A stretch of 64,000 nt of DNA from Mesorhizobium loti (GCA_014189435.1 CP050293.1:2361001-2425000), one strand, 5' to 3'; positions 27,709 to 37,544 are shown, counted from the stretch's first letter. A program made the numbers and translations. Notes: a model not told the origin generated them from the sequence alone.

Positions 27709-29127
27709 CTACTGCTGGACGGCGTAGCAGGCGATTTTCTTCTTCTTCAAAGCATTGCAGGCATTCCAGGCGGCGGTCTTCGAGCCAAAGCCGAAGCGGG
27801 CGCGGTAGTAGGTCTCACCATCCTTGTCGAAAGCGACGGTGAAACCCGAAGCATCCGCCAGGATCTTCGGCGCCTGCTTGGCCGCCTTGTCGAGGAAGGC
27901 TTGCGCCTCGGACTGCTTGGGCGAAGAAGCGACCTGTACCGCCCAGCCCGACGGCACCGACGCGGTATTCACCGGGTCGACGGCCGGAGCGGGTTCGGCG
28001 TAAGCCGCCACAACCTGCGCCGTTGCAACCTGGGGCGCCGACACGATGACGGTCTTGACTTTCCTGGTCTTGACGACGGGCGCTGTCTCCTCGACCGCGG
28101 CCGTTGTCTGCTCGTCGGTCGCGGCGTCCGCGGACGTCGGATCGTCGTTGGAGGCCACGGCATCGTCTTCGACCATCGGCTTGTCGTCCGGCGTCGGTGC
28201 GTCGTGCTTGGGCAGGAGCACCTTGGCAAGGGCGGTGATTGGATTGTTGCCACTGGCCTTGGCGACCAGATCGCCGCCGCCGCGGGTCGATGCCCTCGGC
28301 ATATAGGTGTTGATCAAGTTGGCCATCTGGTTGTCGCGGCTGCCGCCGGAGGTGCCGCCCATGACCACGCCGACGATGCGGCGATTGCCGTCGGAAACCG
28401 ACGAGACGAGGTTGAAGCCGGAGGCGCGGGTGTAGCCCGTCTTGATGCCGTCGACACCCTTGATGCGTCCGAGCAGGCGATTATGTCCGTTGATGCGCTG
28501 ACGGCCATAGAGAAAGGAGCGCTGCGAGAAATAGCCGTAATATTGCGGAAAATGCTCGCGCAGAGCGATGCCGAGCGTCGCCATGTCACGTGCGGTGGTG
28601 AACTGGCCAGGGTCGGGCAGGCCGTTGGCATTGCGGAAGACGGTGCCGTTCATGCCCAGCGCCCGCGCCTTGGCGGTCATCATGCGGGCAAAAGTAGGTT
28701 CATTGCCGCCGAGCATTTCGCCGAGCGCGGTGGCCGAGTCGTTCGCCGACTTGGTAACGATCGACAGGATCGCGGTCTCGACCGTGACCGAACCGCCCGG
28801 CTTCACCCCGAGTTTCGTCGGCGCCTCGGCGGATGCATGGGCCGAAAACACGACTGGCGAGTTCCTGCTGATCTTGCCCTTCGCCAGCGCTTCGAAGGTC
28901 AAATAAAGCGTCATCATCTTGGTCAGCGAAGCCGGATAGCGCCGGCCGTTGGCATCCGCGGAGTAGAGCACCTTGCCAGTCTTGGCGTCGACGACAATGG
29001 CTGCCTGCCTCGCCGCCAGCGACGAGGCAACGTCGCCACAAACGAACGTCATCGCCATGGCGAAGATCATGATCGTTTTGAGAGGGGAGGTGGATTTGGA
29101 AACGATGCCCAACAACGCCTTACGCAC
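27709..29127 (-). CDS. D-alanyl-D-alanine carboxypeptidase with SPOR domain
   Basis: Penicillin-binding carboxypeptidase of the DacA type that trims pentapeptide stems of peptidoglycan. The 472-residue protein has a signal region (about 17-40), the active-site SxxK in YPASLTKMM, SAND (SxN) and KTGYT (KTG), then a Thr/Val/Asp-rich linker (about 300-385) and a C-terminal SPOR domain (VPSGWAVQVASSPKQ to the end), which binds denuded glycan at the septum. The GTG start at 29127 has AGGGA upstream; the longer frame from 29169 is unlikely. Convergent with the J-domain gene. Confidence 0.92.
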   Translation of the reverse strand: MRKALLGIVSKSTSPLKTIMIFAMAMTFVCGDVASSLAARQAAIVVDAKTGKVLYSADANGRRYPASLTKMMTLYLTFEALAKGKISRNSPVVFSAHASAEAPTKLGVKPGGSVTVETAILSIVTKSANDSATALGEMLGGNEPTFARMMTAKARALGMNGTVFRNANGLPDPGQFTTARDMATLGIALREHFPQYYGYFSQRSFLYGRQRINGHNRLLGRIKGVDGIKTGYTRASGFNLVSSVSDGNRRIVGVVMGGTSGGSRDNQMANLINTYMPRASTRGGGDLVAKASGNNPITALAKVLLPKHDAPTPDDKPMVEDDAVASNDDPTSADAATDEQTTAAVEETAPVVKTRKVKTVIVSAPQVATAQVVAAYAEPAPAVDPVNTASVPSGWAVQVASSPKQSEAQAFLDKAAKQAPKILADASGFTVAFDKDGETYYRARFGFGSKTAAWNACNALKKKKIACYAVQQ

Positions 29128-29323
29128 TGATACTTCCCTTGAATTTCTTCGTTGCGCTGGAGGCGGCAAAGGGTCCTGCCTCGCTTCCGGCCAAGCTACC
29201 GGGGCAGCGTTACCAATCCGTTTATGGTAACCGCCGCGTTCACCATTTTCTTCGGGCTTGAAGCTCTCTTTATTCGATTTTTAGCCATTGGCTGCGCAGG
29301 CGGCTTCGCACGCCAGTGAAATA

Positions 29324-29367
29324 TTGACTTTTGTGCGGCGCACAATATATTATCTTGCATTGCACAA
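29324..29367 (+). promoter_or_regulatory. Phasin promoter with two TGC-N3-GCA operators
   Basis: -35 TTGACT (29324-29329) and -10 TATATT (29346-29351, 16-base spacer) or TATTAT (29348-29353, 18-base spacer). Operator 1, TTGTGCGGCGCACAA (29331-29345), fills the spacer. Operator 2, TTGCATTGCACAA (29355-29367), lies just past the -10. Both contain TGC-N3-GCA, with centres 22 bases apart. PhaR in alphaproteobacteria represses phasin genes through TGC/GCA-type sites, so these are probably PhaR operators. Confidence 0.65.
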
Positions 29368-29412
29368 GGGCGCCCCGAAGAAGGACGCCTCAACCGTCAA
29401 GGGAATCGCGAA

Positions 29413-29742
29413 ATGACCCAGACCTATGAGGACTTCAGCAAATACGGCAAAGAGTTCGCCGACACCGGATTGAAGAGCTTTGCGTCGCTCTCCAAGGGCG
29501 CGCAGGCGATCGCGACCGAGGCTGGCGAATACACCAAGAAGAGTTTTGAAGCCGGCAGCGCCACCGTGGAGAAGCTGTTTTCGGCCAAGTCGCTGGAAAA
29601 GGCGATCGAGATCCAGTCGGATTACGCCAAGCAGTCCTACGAGGCGTTCGTCGCCGAGGCCACCAAGATTGGCGACCTCTACGCCGAACTCGCCAAGGAA
29701 GCCTACAAGCCGTTCGAATCGATCGTTGCCAAGGCGAAGTAA
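29413..29742 (+). CDS. Phasin family protein
   Basis: A 109-residue amphipathic, helix-forming protein (about 25% Ala, many Lys/Glu) without signal peptide, with the phasin signature YAKQSYEAFVAEATKIGDLY (about 76-95). Phasins coat polyhydroxybutyrate granules and control their number and size. The GGGAA site precedes the ATG. It has its own promoter with PhaR-like operators and a strong terminator 47 bases after the stop, so it is a single-gene unit. Confidence 0.9.
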   Translation: MTQTYEDFSKYGKEFADTGLKSFASLSKGAQAIATEAGEYTKKSFEAGSATVEKLFSAKSLEKAIEIQSDYAKQSYEAFVAEATKIGDLYAELAKEAYKPFESIVAKAK

Positions 29743-29789
29743 TTTTCGCCTGACGACACTGAGATCCGGCCCTTTGTGTCCGGAACAAG

Positions 29790-29819
29790 CCCGGCTGCGG
29801 AAACGCGGCCGGGTTTTTT
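29790..29819 (+). terminator. Rho-independent terminator of the phasin gene
   Basis: CCCGGCTGCG (29790-29799) pairs with CGCGGCCGGG (29804-29813), ten pairs including one T-G, closed by a GAAA tetraloop and followed by six T. A strong intrinsic terminator. Confidence 0.9.
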
Positions 29820-29981
29820 CATGTCGATTTCCGCTCCAGGGCCCCGCGCCCCTTCACGATTGCGAAAATCGTCCAAGTTTGGTCACCTAGCCATATTGTC
29901 AGCTAAACAGAAGGGCTTAAAATCGTCCATCGAACACCTACATGTCGAACTCGCATGGGGATTCGAAAGAGGCAGGAATAC

Positions 29982-30350
29982 GTGACGATCGGTTTGACTG
30001 CCACGAGACACGTGGTGCGGATGCAAAACGGCGACGGCAACGGCAATGAAGCCGGCCGTGGGACGGCCGTCATCACGCGCACCAAAACCAAAACCAAGAA
30101 GCCCAGCCTTTATCGGGTCCTCATCCTCAACGACGACTACACGCCCATGGAGTTCGTGGTTCACGTGCTGGAGCGTTTTTTCCAGAAGGACCGCGAAGCC
30201 GCCACACGCATCATGCTTCATGTTCACAATCATGGAGTGGGCGAGTGCGGGGTCTATACATTCGAGGTGGCCGAGACCAAAGTGTCCCAGGTCATGGATT
30301 TCGCCCGACAGAATCAGCATCCGCTGCAATGCGTGATGGAGAAGAAGTGA
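29982..30350 (+). CDS. clpS: ATP-dependent Clp protease adaptor ClpS
   Basis: Adaptor that binds N-degron residues and hands substrates to ClpAP. Family motifs: [25 protein letters not shown] (N-degron pocket, Asn-Asp-Asp-Tyr-Thr), and the [23 protein letters not shown] hallmark. The GTG at 29982 (AGGA four bases upstream) gives 122 residues with the disordered N-terminal extension usual in rhizobia; an in-frame ATG at 30021 gives 109. It lies 6 bases before clpA. Confidence 0.93.
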   Translation: MTIGLTATRHVVRMQNGDGNGNEAGRGTAVITRTKTKTKKPSLYRVLILNDDYTPMEFVVHVLERFFQKDREAATRIMLHVHNHGVGECGVYTFEVAETKVSQVMDFARQNQHPLQCVMEKK

Positions 30351-30356
30351 GGTAAC

Positions 30357-32825
30357 ATGCCGGCTTTCTCCCAAGGCCTGGAAAAGGCGCTTCACCAGGC
30401 GCTGACGCTCGCCAATGAGCGGCACCATGAATACGCAACCCTTGAACATCTGCTGCTCGCGCTCATCGACGACACCGAGGCGGCCGCCGTCATGCGCGCC
30501 TGCAATGTCGATCTCGATGAGCTCAAGCACACGGTGCTCACCTATATCGACACCGAGCTCGACAATCTGGTCACCGGTTATGACGAGGACTCCAAGCCGA
30601 CGGCCGGGTTCCAGCGTGTCATCCAGCGCGCGGTGATCCATGTGCAGTCGTCTGGCCGAGAGGAGGTGTCGGGTGCCAACGTGCTCGTCGCCATCTTCGC
30701 CGAGCGCGAGAGCCATGCCGCCTATTTCCTGCAGGAACAGCAGATGACCCGCTACGACGCGGTCAACTACATCTCGCACGGCATTGCCAAGCGTCCAGGC
30801 GCGTCGGAGACGCGCTCGCCGCGCGGCGCCGATGACGAGCAGGGCGGCCAGAACGGCGCCGAGCCGCAAGAGGAAGGCGGCAAGAAGAAGCAGCAGCAGG
30901 ATGCGCTGACGGCTTATTGCGTCAACCTCAACAACAAGGCCAAGGCCGGCAAGATCGATCCGCTGATCGGCCGCGAGTCCGAGATCAACCGCACCATCCA
31001 GGTGCTGTGCCGCCGCTCCAAGAACAACCCGCTCTATGTCGGCGACCCGGGCGTCGGCAAGACGGCGATCGCCGAGGGCCTGGCCAAGCGCATCGTCGAG
31101 GGCGACGTTCCCGAAGTGCTGCACAATGCCACCATCTTCGCGCTCGACATGGGCACGCTGCTTGCCGGCACGCGCTATCGCGGCGATTTCGAGGAGCGGC
31201 TGAAGCAGGTCGTCAAGGAACTCGAGGACTATCCTGGTGCCGTGCTGTTCATCGACGAGATCCACACGGTGATCGGGGCAGGGGCCACATCGGGCGGCGC
31301 CATGGACGCGTCGAACCTGTTGAAGCCGGCCTTGTCGTCGGGTGCGATCCGCTGCATCGGCTCGACCACCTACAAGGAATTCCGCCAGTTCTTCGAGAAG
31401 GACCGTGCCTTGGTGCGGCGTTTCCAGAAGATCGACGTCAACGAGCCGACCATCGAGGACGCCATCGAGATCATGAAGGGCCTGAAGCCCTATTATGAGG
31501 AGTTCCACAAGGTGAAGTTCACCAACGAGGCGATCAAGGCCTCGGTGGAGCTGTCGGCACGCTACATCAACGACCGCAAGCTGCCGGACAAGGCGATCGA
31601 CGTGATCGACGAGACCGGCGCCTCGCAGATGCTGGTGCCGGAAGCCAAGCGCAAGAAGACCATCGGCATCAAGGAGATCGAAGCGACGATCGCCACCATG
31701 GCCCGCATCCCGCCGAAGACGGTTTCGGCCGACGACGAGAAGGTGCTGCAGGGCCTCGATATCGAGCTGAAGCGCGTCGTATATGGCCAGGACACGGCAA
31801 TCAGTGCGCTGACCTCGGCGATCAAGCTGGCACGTGCCGGACTGCGCGAACCGGAGAAGCCGATTGGCTCCTACCTGTTCTCCGGCCCGACCGGCGTCGG
31901 CAAGACCGAAGTGGCCAAGCAGTTGGCCGCCTCGCTCGGCGTCGAGCTGATCCGCTTCGACATGTCGGAATATATGGAACGCCACACCGTGTCGCGGCTG
32001 ATCGGTGCTCCTCCCGGTTATGTAGGCTTCGACCAGGGCGGTCTTTTGACCGACGGCGTCGACCAGCATCCGCATTGCGTGCTGTTGCTGGACGAAGTCG
32101 AGAAGGCGCATCCGGACCTGTTCAACATCCTGTTGCAGGTGATGGACCACGGCAAGCTGACCGACCACAACGGCAAGCAGATCGATTTCCGCAATGTGAT
32201 CCTGATCATGACCACCAATGCGGGCGCGTCGGATGCGCAACGCGCGGCGATCGGCTTCGGTTCGACCAAGCGCGAAGGCGACGATGTCGAGGCGATCAAC
32301 CGGCTGTTCACGCCGGAGTTCCGCAACCGTCTCGATGCGATCATCCCGTTCGGCTCATTGCCGGTGCCGGTCATCCACCAGGTGGTGCAGAAGTTCGTCA
32401 TGCAGCTCGAGGCCCAGCTTTCCGAGCGTGGCGTCACCTTCGACCTGTCGGCGGATGCGATCGCCTGGCTCGCCGACAAGGGCTATGACGAGCGCATGGG
32501 GGCGCGGCCGCTCGGCCGGGTCATCCAGGAGCACATCAAGAAGCCGTTGGCTGACGAGGTGCTGTTCGGCAAGCTCAAGAAGGGCGGCACGGTGCGTGTC
32601 ACCGTCGAGAAGAAGGAAACCGGCGAGACCGGCCTGAAGCTCGAATCGCTCGCCGACGAGGCGCCGGTGAAGCCGAAGAAGGAAGAGCCGGAAGAAGCGC
32701 CGAAGCCCATAAAGGCCGTGGCGAAGAAGCCGGCGGCCAAGAAGCTGGTGGCGCCGAAGCCCGAAGCCAAGGGCAAGGACGGCGGCAAGCGCAGCCTCGT
32801 GCCGCAACTGCCCCGAAAGAACTGA
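30357..32825 (+). CDS. clpA: ATP-dependent Clp protease ATP-binding subunit ClpA
   Basis: Hexameric AAA+ unfoldase that feeds proteins to ClpP. Order of parts: Clp-N double repeat (about 1-145) that binds ClpS, a charged linker, D1 with Walker A GDPGVGKT (about 229-236) and Walker [10 protein letters not shown]2 with GPTGVGKTE (about 510-518) and [13 protein letters not shown], and the IGF loop (AAIGFG) that docks ClpP. At 822 residues it is longer than E. coli ClpA (758); the excess is a Lys/Glu/Ala/Pro-rich tail after about residue 765. Co-transcribed with clpS. Confidence 0.97.
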   Translation: MPAFSQGLEKALHQALTLANERHHEYATLEHLLLALIDDTEAAAVMRACNVDLDELKHTVLTYIDTELDNLVTGYDEDSKPTAGFQRVIQRAVIHVQSSGREEVSGANVLVAIFAERESHAAYFLQEQQMTRYDAVNYISHGIAKRPGASETRSPRGADDEQGGQNGAEPQEEGGKKKQQQDALTAYCVNLNNKAKAGKIDPLIGRESEINRTIQVLCRRSKNNPLYVGDPGVGKTAIAEGLAKRIVEGDVPEVLHNATIFALDMGTLLAGTRYRGDFEERLKQVVKELEDYPGAVLFIDEIHTVIGAGATSGGAMDASNLLKPALSSGAIRCIGSTTYKEFRQFFEKDRALVRRFQKIDVNEPTIEDAIEIMKGLKPYYEEFHKVKFTNEAIKASVELSARYINDRKLPDKAIDVIDETGASQMLVPEAKRKKTIGIKEIEATIATMARIPPKTVSADDEKVLQGLDIELKRVVYGQDTAISALTSAIKLARAGLREPEKPIGSYLFSGPTGVGKTEVAKQLAASLGVELIRFDMSEYMERHTVSRLIGAPPGYVGFDQGGLLTDGVDQHPHCVLLLDEVEKAHPDLFNILLQVMDHGKLTDHNGKQIDFRNVILIMTTNAGASDAQRAAIGFGSTKREGDDVEAINRLFTPEFRNRLDAIIPFGSLPVPVIHQVVQKFVMQLEAQLSERGVTFDLSADAIAWLADKGYDERMGARPLGRVIQEHIKKPLADEVLFGKLKKGGTVRVTVEKKETGETGLKLESLADEAPVKPKKEEPEEAPKPIKAVAKKPAAKKLVAPKPEAKGKDGGKRSLVPQLPRKN

Positions 32826-32843
32826 GCCATACGAAAATCGAAA

Positions 32844-32867
32844 AAGCCCCGGAAACGGGGCTTTTTT
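32844..32867 (+). terminator. Rho-independent terminator of clpSA
   Basis: AAGCCCCG (32844-32851) pairs with CGGGGCTT (32856-32863) around a GAAA loop, followed by a T-run through 32867. It sits 19 bases after the clpA stop. Confidence 0.9.
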
Positions 32868-32888
32868 CATTGGAACACGAGGTGACGC

Positions 32889-33515
32889 ATGGCCGGCCAG
32901 ATCATCGTCCTGAACGGTGCGCCGCGATCGGGAAAATCAAGCATCGCCAAGGCCATTCAGGAGAGCTTCGATGGCGTCTGGATCAATCTCGGCGTCGACG
33001 TTTACGAGCATGCTACGCCGGCACGTTATCGGCCTGGGATAGGATTGCGGCCAGGCGGCGAGCGCCCGGACCTTGAAAGCGTCGTGCCCGGATTATACGC
33101 CGCGCTCTACGAATCGATAGCAGCTCATAGCCGACTGGGGTTGAATGCCGTCGCGGATGTCGGCCATCACGACGCCTATTCGAAACCCCTCGACGGCCTC
33201 GTCGATTGCGCCCGCCGTCTCGCCGGCCTACCGGTGCTGCTGGTCGGCGTTCGCTGCCCGATCGAAATCATCATGGAGAGGCGTGCGGCCAGCGCGGCGG
33301 ACAAGGGATATGTGACCGGCTCGCCCGACGATCCTGTGCCATTGCCCGTGCGTCTGTGGCAGGAAGAGGTGCACCGGCCAGGCGTGTATGATTTGGAAGT
33401 CGACACCTCGCTTCTGAGCCCAGAGCAATGCGCGGATGCGATCCGGCGGCGGCTTTCTTCCGGGACAGAGGAGCTGACAGCGCTTCAAAGGCTTTCGAAC
33501 CCGCCCTTGTTGTAG
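32889..33515 (+). CDS. Chloramphenicol phosphotransferase-like kinase
   Basis: A 208-residue P-loop kinase of the CPT family. Walker A GAPRSGKS is at residues 10-17; NAVADVGHHDAYS (about 86-98) and LVGVRCPIEIIMERR (about 117-131) match the CPT fold. CPT of Streptomyces phosphorylates chloramphenicol, but most homologues have unknown small-molecule substrates, so resistance should not be assumed. GAGG lies 6 bases before the ATG. A single gene following the clpSA terminator. Confidence 0.78.
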   Translation: MAGQIIVLNGAPRSGKSSIAKAIQESFDGVWINLGVDVYEHATPARYRPGIGLRPGGERPDLESVVPGLYAALYESIAAHSRLGLNAVADVGHHDAYSKPLDGLVDCARRLAGLPVLLVGVRCPIEIIMERRAASAADKGYVTGSPDDPVPLPVRLWQEEVHRPGVYDLEVDTSLLSPEQCADAIRRRLSSGTEELTALQRLSNPPLL

Positions 33516-33591
33516 CACCGGTCCTCCTGACTCAGTCAGCCAGCTCGCGCTTTTTCACTCCAAATTAACGCCGTCCGGCCATTTTTCGACA

Positions 33592-34530
33592 ATGGTCTTA
33601 CTTCCCGCTGAACGGACGATCCTGACTATCGCGTTGGCGCTGGTTGCCGTTTGCGTGTTCCTTGCCTGGGACAAGAACGTTACCGTCGCGCTTGATGGTT
33701 ACGGCTTTTCCGTCGGCTTTGCGGTTGTGATGATTGGTATTGGCCAATTCTATCGCCGTGTCCGCAAGGCTGAGCGGATCGCCCTCTCCACGCACGTTCT
33801 GGCCTTGTTTGTCTTCTATTCAGTGCCGGCCGCGCTTTTCAACCTTCTGCTCTTGCCGCGGCCTTTTGCGCCGATCGACGCTACGCTCGTGCGAATGGAT
33901 GCCTGGTTCGGCTATTCCTGGCCTGATGCTTGTGCATGGATTTCCCACTATCCACGCCTCTCGGACATCCTCAGACAGGTCTATGCCTTGACGCTGGCCC
34001 AGATCCTGTTTGCCTTTCTCTTTTTAGGCATGGCCAACGACCGGCGGCGGCTGCACGCGGCGGCCCTGGCGACAGTATTCGGATCTCTGGCGACCATCTT
34101 TTGCTGGGCGCTGTTTCCATCCAGCGGGGCTTCCGCCTATTGGACCCTAGCGCCTGAAATCGATCGCATCGTCCGACCGGTGGTGAATTCAGCTTACGGT
34201 TCGGAATTGAACCGGCTGCTGGTTGAGGGGGTCTCAGACATTTCAGAGTTGCGGGTGACAGGGCTTGTGGGGTTCCCTTCATTTCACACGGTAATGGCGC
34301 TGATGTCTTTGATCGCGATCTGGCCGTACCGGCTTGCGCGTCTCGCGCTGATCATCGTCAACACCGCCTTGCTACCGGCAATCCTCATCCATGGGGGGCA
34401 CAATCTCATGGATGTGCTCGGCGGAACTGTAATCACGGCGATATCCTGGTGGCTCGGACTGCTGGTGTTCGAAGCACAAGATCGCCGCCTGACTCGTCCT
34501 GGATACGCCGTGCCGGCGATCGAGACCTGA
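33592..34530 (+). CDS. PAP2-superfamily membrane protein
   Basis: A 312-residue integral membrane protein with about seven helices and the C-terminal PAP2/inositolphosphorylceramide-synthase catalytic motifs: FPSFHTVMA (about 230-238, catalytic His) and HGGHNLMDVLGG (about 266-277). Such enzymes remove or transfer phosphate-linked head groups of lipids. Substrate unknown. It ends 2 bases from the convergent HIT gene. Confidence 0.78.
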   Translation: MVLLPAERTILTIALALVAVCVFLAWDKNVTVALDGYGFSVGFAVVMIGIGQFYRRVRKAERIALSTHVLALFVFYSVPAALFNLLLLPRPFAPIDATLVRMDAWFGYSWPDACAWISHYPRLSDILRQVYALTLAQILFAFLFLGMANDRRRLHAAALATVFGSLATIFCWALFPSSGASAYWTLAPEIDRIVRPVVNSAYGSELNRLLVEGVSDISELRVTGLVGFPSFHTVMALMSLIAIWPYRLARLALIIVNTALLPAILIHGGHNLMDVLGGTVITAISWWLGLLVFEAQDRRLTRPGYAVPAIET

Positions 34531-34532
34531 CG

Positions 34533-34967
34533 TCAATCCATCAAGAGCGCCGACCGTATCTTGCCGGCATTTTCCGCCAAGACTTCGGGCTTCTCCATTC
34601 CGCCCATGTGCGGTTTCAGGGGAATGCCATCGAAGCGCGGAATGACATGCACATGCAGATGATAGACGGTCTGCCCCGAGGCCGGCTCATTGAACTGCAT
34701 GATTGTGACGCCGTCGGCAGCGAAGGCCTTCTTCACCGCCTGTGCCACTTTCTGAACGACGGTGAAGAGCGGGCCGAAAATCGACGGATCGGCGTCAAGC
34801 AGGTTGCGCGATGGCGCTCTCGGGACCACGAGCGTATGCCCGGGGCCTTGCGGCATCACATCCATGAAGGCTATGACCGCTTCGTCCTCGTAAACGCGGT
34901 GCGAGGGAATTTCGCCGCGCAGGATCTTTGCGAAGATGTTGTCGGTGTCATAGGCGGCCTCGGCCAT
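34533..34967 (-). CDS. HIT family nucleotide-binding hydrolase
   Basis: A 144-residue histidine-triad protein. The active-site run HLHVHVIPRF (about 98-107) holds the H-x-H-x-H triad, preceded by NEPASGQTVYH; the N-terminal DNIFAKILRGEIP is typical of the Hint branch. Such proteins cleave nucleoside phosphoramidates or AMP-lysine conjugates. Start at 34967 with GGAG eight bases upstream; the 18 extra residues of the longer frame are unsupported. Confidence 0.92.
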   Translation of the reverse strand: MAEAAYDTDNIFAKILRGEIPSHRVYEDEAVIAFMDVMPQGPGHTLVVPRAPSRNLLDADPSIFGPLFTVVQKVAQAVKKAFAADGVTIMQFNEPASGQTVYHLHVHVIPRFDGIPLKPHMGGMEKPEVLAENAGKIRSALLMD

Positions 34968-35065
34968 GGCGAACGCTCCGGATTGTGCCTTTCGTGTAGC
35001 GAAGGCATGGAAAGTCGGCAAGATGATGGGGCGAAGTCGCCCCGCTCATCAGGGCAGCCCTGTTG

Positions 35066-36280
35066 CTACTCCTCCAGATCCTTGCGGAACGGGGTGTGCT
35101 CTTCCAGATATTCGCTCATCCGCTCCACCTCTTGCCGCTCGCGCCTGAGATAGTCGGCGACGGCGTTGCGCAGGCCGGGGTGCGCAATGTAGTGCGCGGA
35201 ATGCATGGTCACCGGCCGGTAGCCGCGCGCCAGCTTATGCTCGCCCTGGGCGCCTGCCTCGACCACCTTCAGCTTGCGCTCGATGGCGAAGTCGATCGCC
35301 TGGTGGTAGCAGACCTCGAAATGCAGGAAGGGGTGGTCCTCGATGCAGCCCCAGTTGCGGCCATAGAGTGCATCGGAGCCGATGAAATTGATGGCGCCGG
35401 CAATATAGCGCCCATTGCGTTTGGCCATCACCAGCAGGATGTCGTCTGCCATGCGTTCGCCGATCAACGAGAAGAATTGGCGGTTGAGATAGGGACGGCC
35501 CCATTTGCGGCTGCCGGTGTCCATGTAGAAGGCGAAGAAATCGTCCCAGGCCTTCTCGGTAAGGTCCTTGCCGGTCAGCCGGTCGATCGAAATGCCATCG
35601 GCAAGCGCTTCGCGCCTCTCCTTCTTCATCGCCTTGCGCTTGCGCGAGGCAAGGGTGGCGAGGAAGTCCTCATAGGTTGAAAAGCCTTCGTTGAAGAAAT
35701 GGAATTGCTGGTCGGTGCGGTGCAGGAAACCTGCCGCCTCCAGCACCTCCACGTCGCCCTCCTGCGCGAAGGTGACATGCGCGGAGGAGACACCGAGTTT
35801 TTGCGTCACCGCTTTCAGACCTGCCGCCAGACCGGCCTTCACCGTGGCGCTGTCCTCGCCCTTGCTAACCAGCAGGCGAGGGCCGGTGACCGGAGAGAAC
35901 GGCACAGCACTTTGCAGTTTTGGATAGTAGCGGCCACCGGCGCGCTCGAACGCATCCGACCAGCCATGGTCGAACACATATTCGCCCTGGCTGTGCGATT
36001 TGAGATAACAGGGCACCGCGCCCAGCAATCTGCCTTGCCCATCCTCCAGCCTGAGGTGATGGCCCTGCCAACCGGTGCGCCGCACGGCGCATCCGGAATC
36101 CTCAAGCGCGCTCAGAAAAGCGAAGGAAACCAAAGGATTGTAATTGGTTTCTGCATCGCCGCGCGTGGTTCCGGCAAAGCTGTTCCATTCATCGCAGGTG
36201 AAAGCGCCGATGCCGGCGGCGATGCGGATCGAATAGTCCGCATTTGCTGTCTGGCCATCGCCCTCGTCGCCTTGATCCAT
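35066..36280 (-). CDS. GNAT-fold acyltransferase of COG3146 (DUF482)
   Basis: A 404-residue cytoplasmic protein with the COG3146 pattern: NYNPLVSFAFLSALEDSGC near the start, YVFDHGWSDAFERAGGRYYPKLQSAVPFSPVTGPRLL in two adjoining segments (about 100-136), and LYGRNWGCIEDHPFLHFEVCYHQAIDFAIERKL toward the C-terminus (about 311-345). Peptidogalycan-type FemABX-like acetyltransferase fold; substrate unknown. It lies in a minus-strand run with GDPD and RidA genes but with spacing that suggests separate expression. Confidence 0.82.
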   Translation of the reverse strand: MDQGDEGDGQTANADYSIRIAAGIGAFTCDEWNSFAGTTRGDAETNYNPLVSFAFLSALEDSGCAVRRTGWQGHHLRLEDGQGRLLGAVPCYLKSHSQGEYVFDHGWSDAFERAGGRYYPKLQSAVPFSPVTGPRLLVSKGEDSATVKAGLAAGLKAVTQKLGVSSAHVTFAQEGDVEVLEAAGFLHRTDQQFHFFNEGFSTYEDFLATLASRKRKAMKKERREALADGISIDRLTGKDLTEKAWDDFFAFYMDTGSRKWGRPYLNRQFFSLIGERMADDILLVMAKRNGRYIAGAINFIGSDALYGRNWGCIEDHPFLHFEVCYHQAIDFAIERKLKVVEAGAQGEHKLARGYRPVTMHSAHYIAHPGLRNAVADYLRRERQEVERMSEYLEEHTPFRKDLEE

Positions 36281-36336
36281 GAGGCTTATTTAAGCTCCGT
36301 CCGGCTTGGTACAAGTCACGTTTCAGACACTCGACT

Positions 36337-37065
36337 TCAGGCGACTTTGACCAGATCGGGTTCAAAGCCCTCGAACGTCATCTGGTCGGCATATCTAAAG
36401 GTTAGGTCGACCGCGGGCTGGTCATGCACGGTCCAGGTAATGACAGGCATCTTCAGCTTTTCGCGCACGAAGCTGACGAACCGGTTCGGCAGGTCGCCGG
36501 CGGCATAGGAGGTGAAGGCGATCTCGTGCGCCAGCATGGCGAAATGCGCCTCGATCAGCTTGACGTCCTTGCCGTAGGCGGTCAGTCCGCCCGGAATGCC
36601 TGGTGCATGTTTCGGGAAATCGCGGATCAGCCAATGGTCGAACGACATGATCGCGGCTTTGCCCTTGTAGCGCTTGAGCATCTTGCCGACGCTGGCCACC
36701 AGGCCTTCGTCACGACCGGGAATCCCTTTCAGCTCGACGACCATCGGTACGCGGCCGTTGACCAGGTCGAGCGTTTCCTGCAGCGTCGGGAGGTGGTCCG
36801 ATGTGCCGCCGACCTTGAGCGTCGTAAGTTCCGCCGCGGTGCGTTGCCAGACGAAACCGTCCTGGCCGGTCAGCCTTTGCAAATCGTCATCATGAATGAT
36901 CATGGGAACGCCGTCCGACGACAGGTGCACGTCGCATTCGATGGCATAGCCGCGCTCGGCCGCCGCTGCGAAGGCTGAAAGCGTGTTTTCCCAGCGCGTC
37001 TTGTTCATGTCGTGGAAGCCGCGATGGGCGACGGGCCGGGCGGTCAGCCAGGATAGGTCGGTCAT
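36337..37065 (-). CDS. Glycerophosphodiester phosphodiesterase family protein
   Basis: A 242-residue TIM-barrel protein, probably splitting glycerophosphodiesters into glycerol 3-phosphate and an alcohol. The catalytic HRGFHD (about 14-19), ENTLSAF, ECDVHLSSDGVPMIIHDDDL (metal-binding Glu/Asp and His, about 43-62) and VELKG (about 111-115) are present. No signal peptide, so it is cytoplasmic. Start at 37065 preceded by AGGGGA; an alternative ATG at 37083 overlaps the ridA stop and adds six residues. Confidence 0.9.
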   Translation of the reverse strand: MTDLSWLTARPVAHRGFHDMNKTRWENTLSAFAAAAERGYAIECDVHLSSDGVPMIIHDDDLQRLTGQDGFVWQRTAAELTTLKVGGTSDHLPTLQETLDLVNGRVPMVVELKGIPGRDEGLVASVGKMLKRYKGKAAIMSFDHWLIRDFPKHAPGIPGGLTAYGKDVKLIEAHFAMLAHEIAFTSYAAGDLPNRFVSFVREKLKMPVITWTVHDQPAVDLTFRYADQMTFEGFEPDLVKVA

Positions 37066-37079
37066 ATCTGTCCCCTGGC

Positions 37080-37544
37080 TCATTCGACTTCGAAGATGGC
37101 TTCGATTTCGACTGCGGCATTAAGCGGCAGGCAGGCGGTGCCGACGGCGGAACGGGCATGTTTGCCGCGCTCGCCAAGTGCCGCGACCAGGAAATCGGAG
37201 GCGCCGTTGGCAACCAGATGCTGCTCGACAAACTCAGGTGTCGAGGCGACGAAAACGGTGATCTTCACCAGGCGGCGGATTTTTTCGAGGTCGCCGAGCG
37301 CTGCCTTGGCCTGCGCCAGGATGTTGATCGCGCAGTACTTTGCCGCGTCCTTGCCGCCTGCCGTATCGACATCGCGGCCTAGCAGCCCGCTCGCCTGCAG
37401 CTTGCCGTCCTTGAGCGGCAGCTGGCCGGCGGTGAACAGCAAATTGCCGGTCCGGCAATAGGGAACGTAGTTGGCGGCGGGCGCGGCGGCGACAGGAAGC
37501 GCCACGCCCAGATCGCTTAGCCGCTTTTCGATTGTTTCACTCAT
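37080..37544 (-). CDS. RidA family protein
   Basis: A 154-residue protein of the YjgF/RidA superfamily, which hydrolyses reactive enamine/imine intermediates. It belongs to the longer subgroup (starting MSETIEKRLSDLGV); the trimer-pocket segments GNLLFTAGQLP and KYCAINILAQAKAALGDL are visible, and SAVGTACLPLNAAVEIEAI ends the domain. The usual catalytic Arg (in RxxV-V before the end) is replaced here by SAVG-T-C, so deaminase activity is doubtful. Followed closely by the GDPD gene. Confidence 0.88.
   Translation of the reverse strand: MSETIEKRLSDLGVALPVAAAPAANYVPYCRTGNLLFTAGQLPLKDGKLQASGLLGRDVDTAGGKDAAKYCAINILAQAKAALGDLEKIRRLVKITVFVASTPEFVEQHLVANGASDFLVAALGERGKHARSAVGTACLPLNAAVEIEAIFEVE

Noticed and set aside
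27625..29130. 501-codon plus-strand open frame opposite the carboxypeptidase gene
   Set aside because: Antisense shadow; the minus strand holds SxxK, SxN, KTG and SPOR motifs.
29883..32240. 785-codon minus-strand open frame opposite clpS-clpA
   Set aside because: Antisense shadow of clpA; composition is repetitive His/Gln/Leu/Arg with no family signature.
32889..33515. Chloramphenicol resistance gene
   Set aside because: CPT-like kinases are broad; the fold is supported but the antibiotic as substrate is not.
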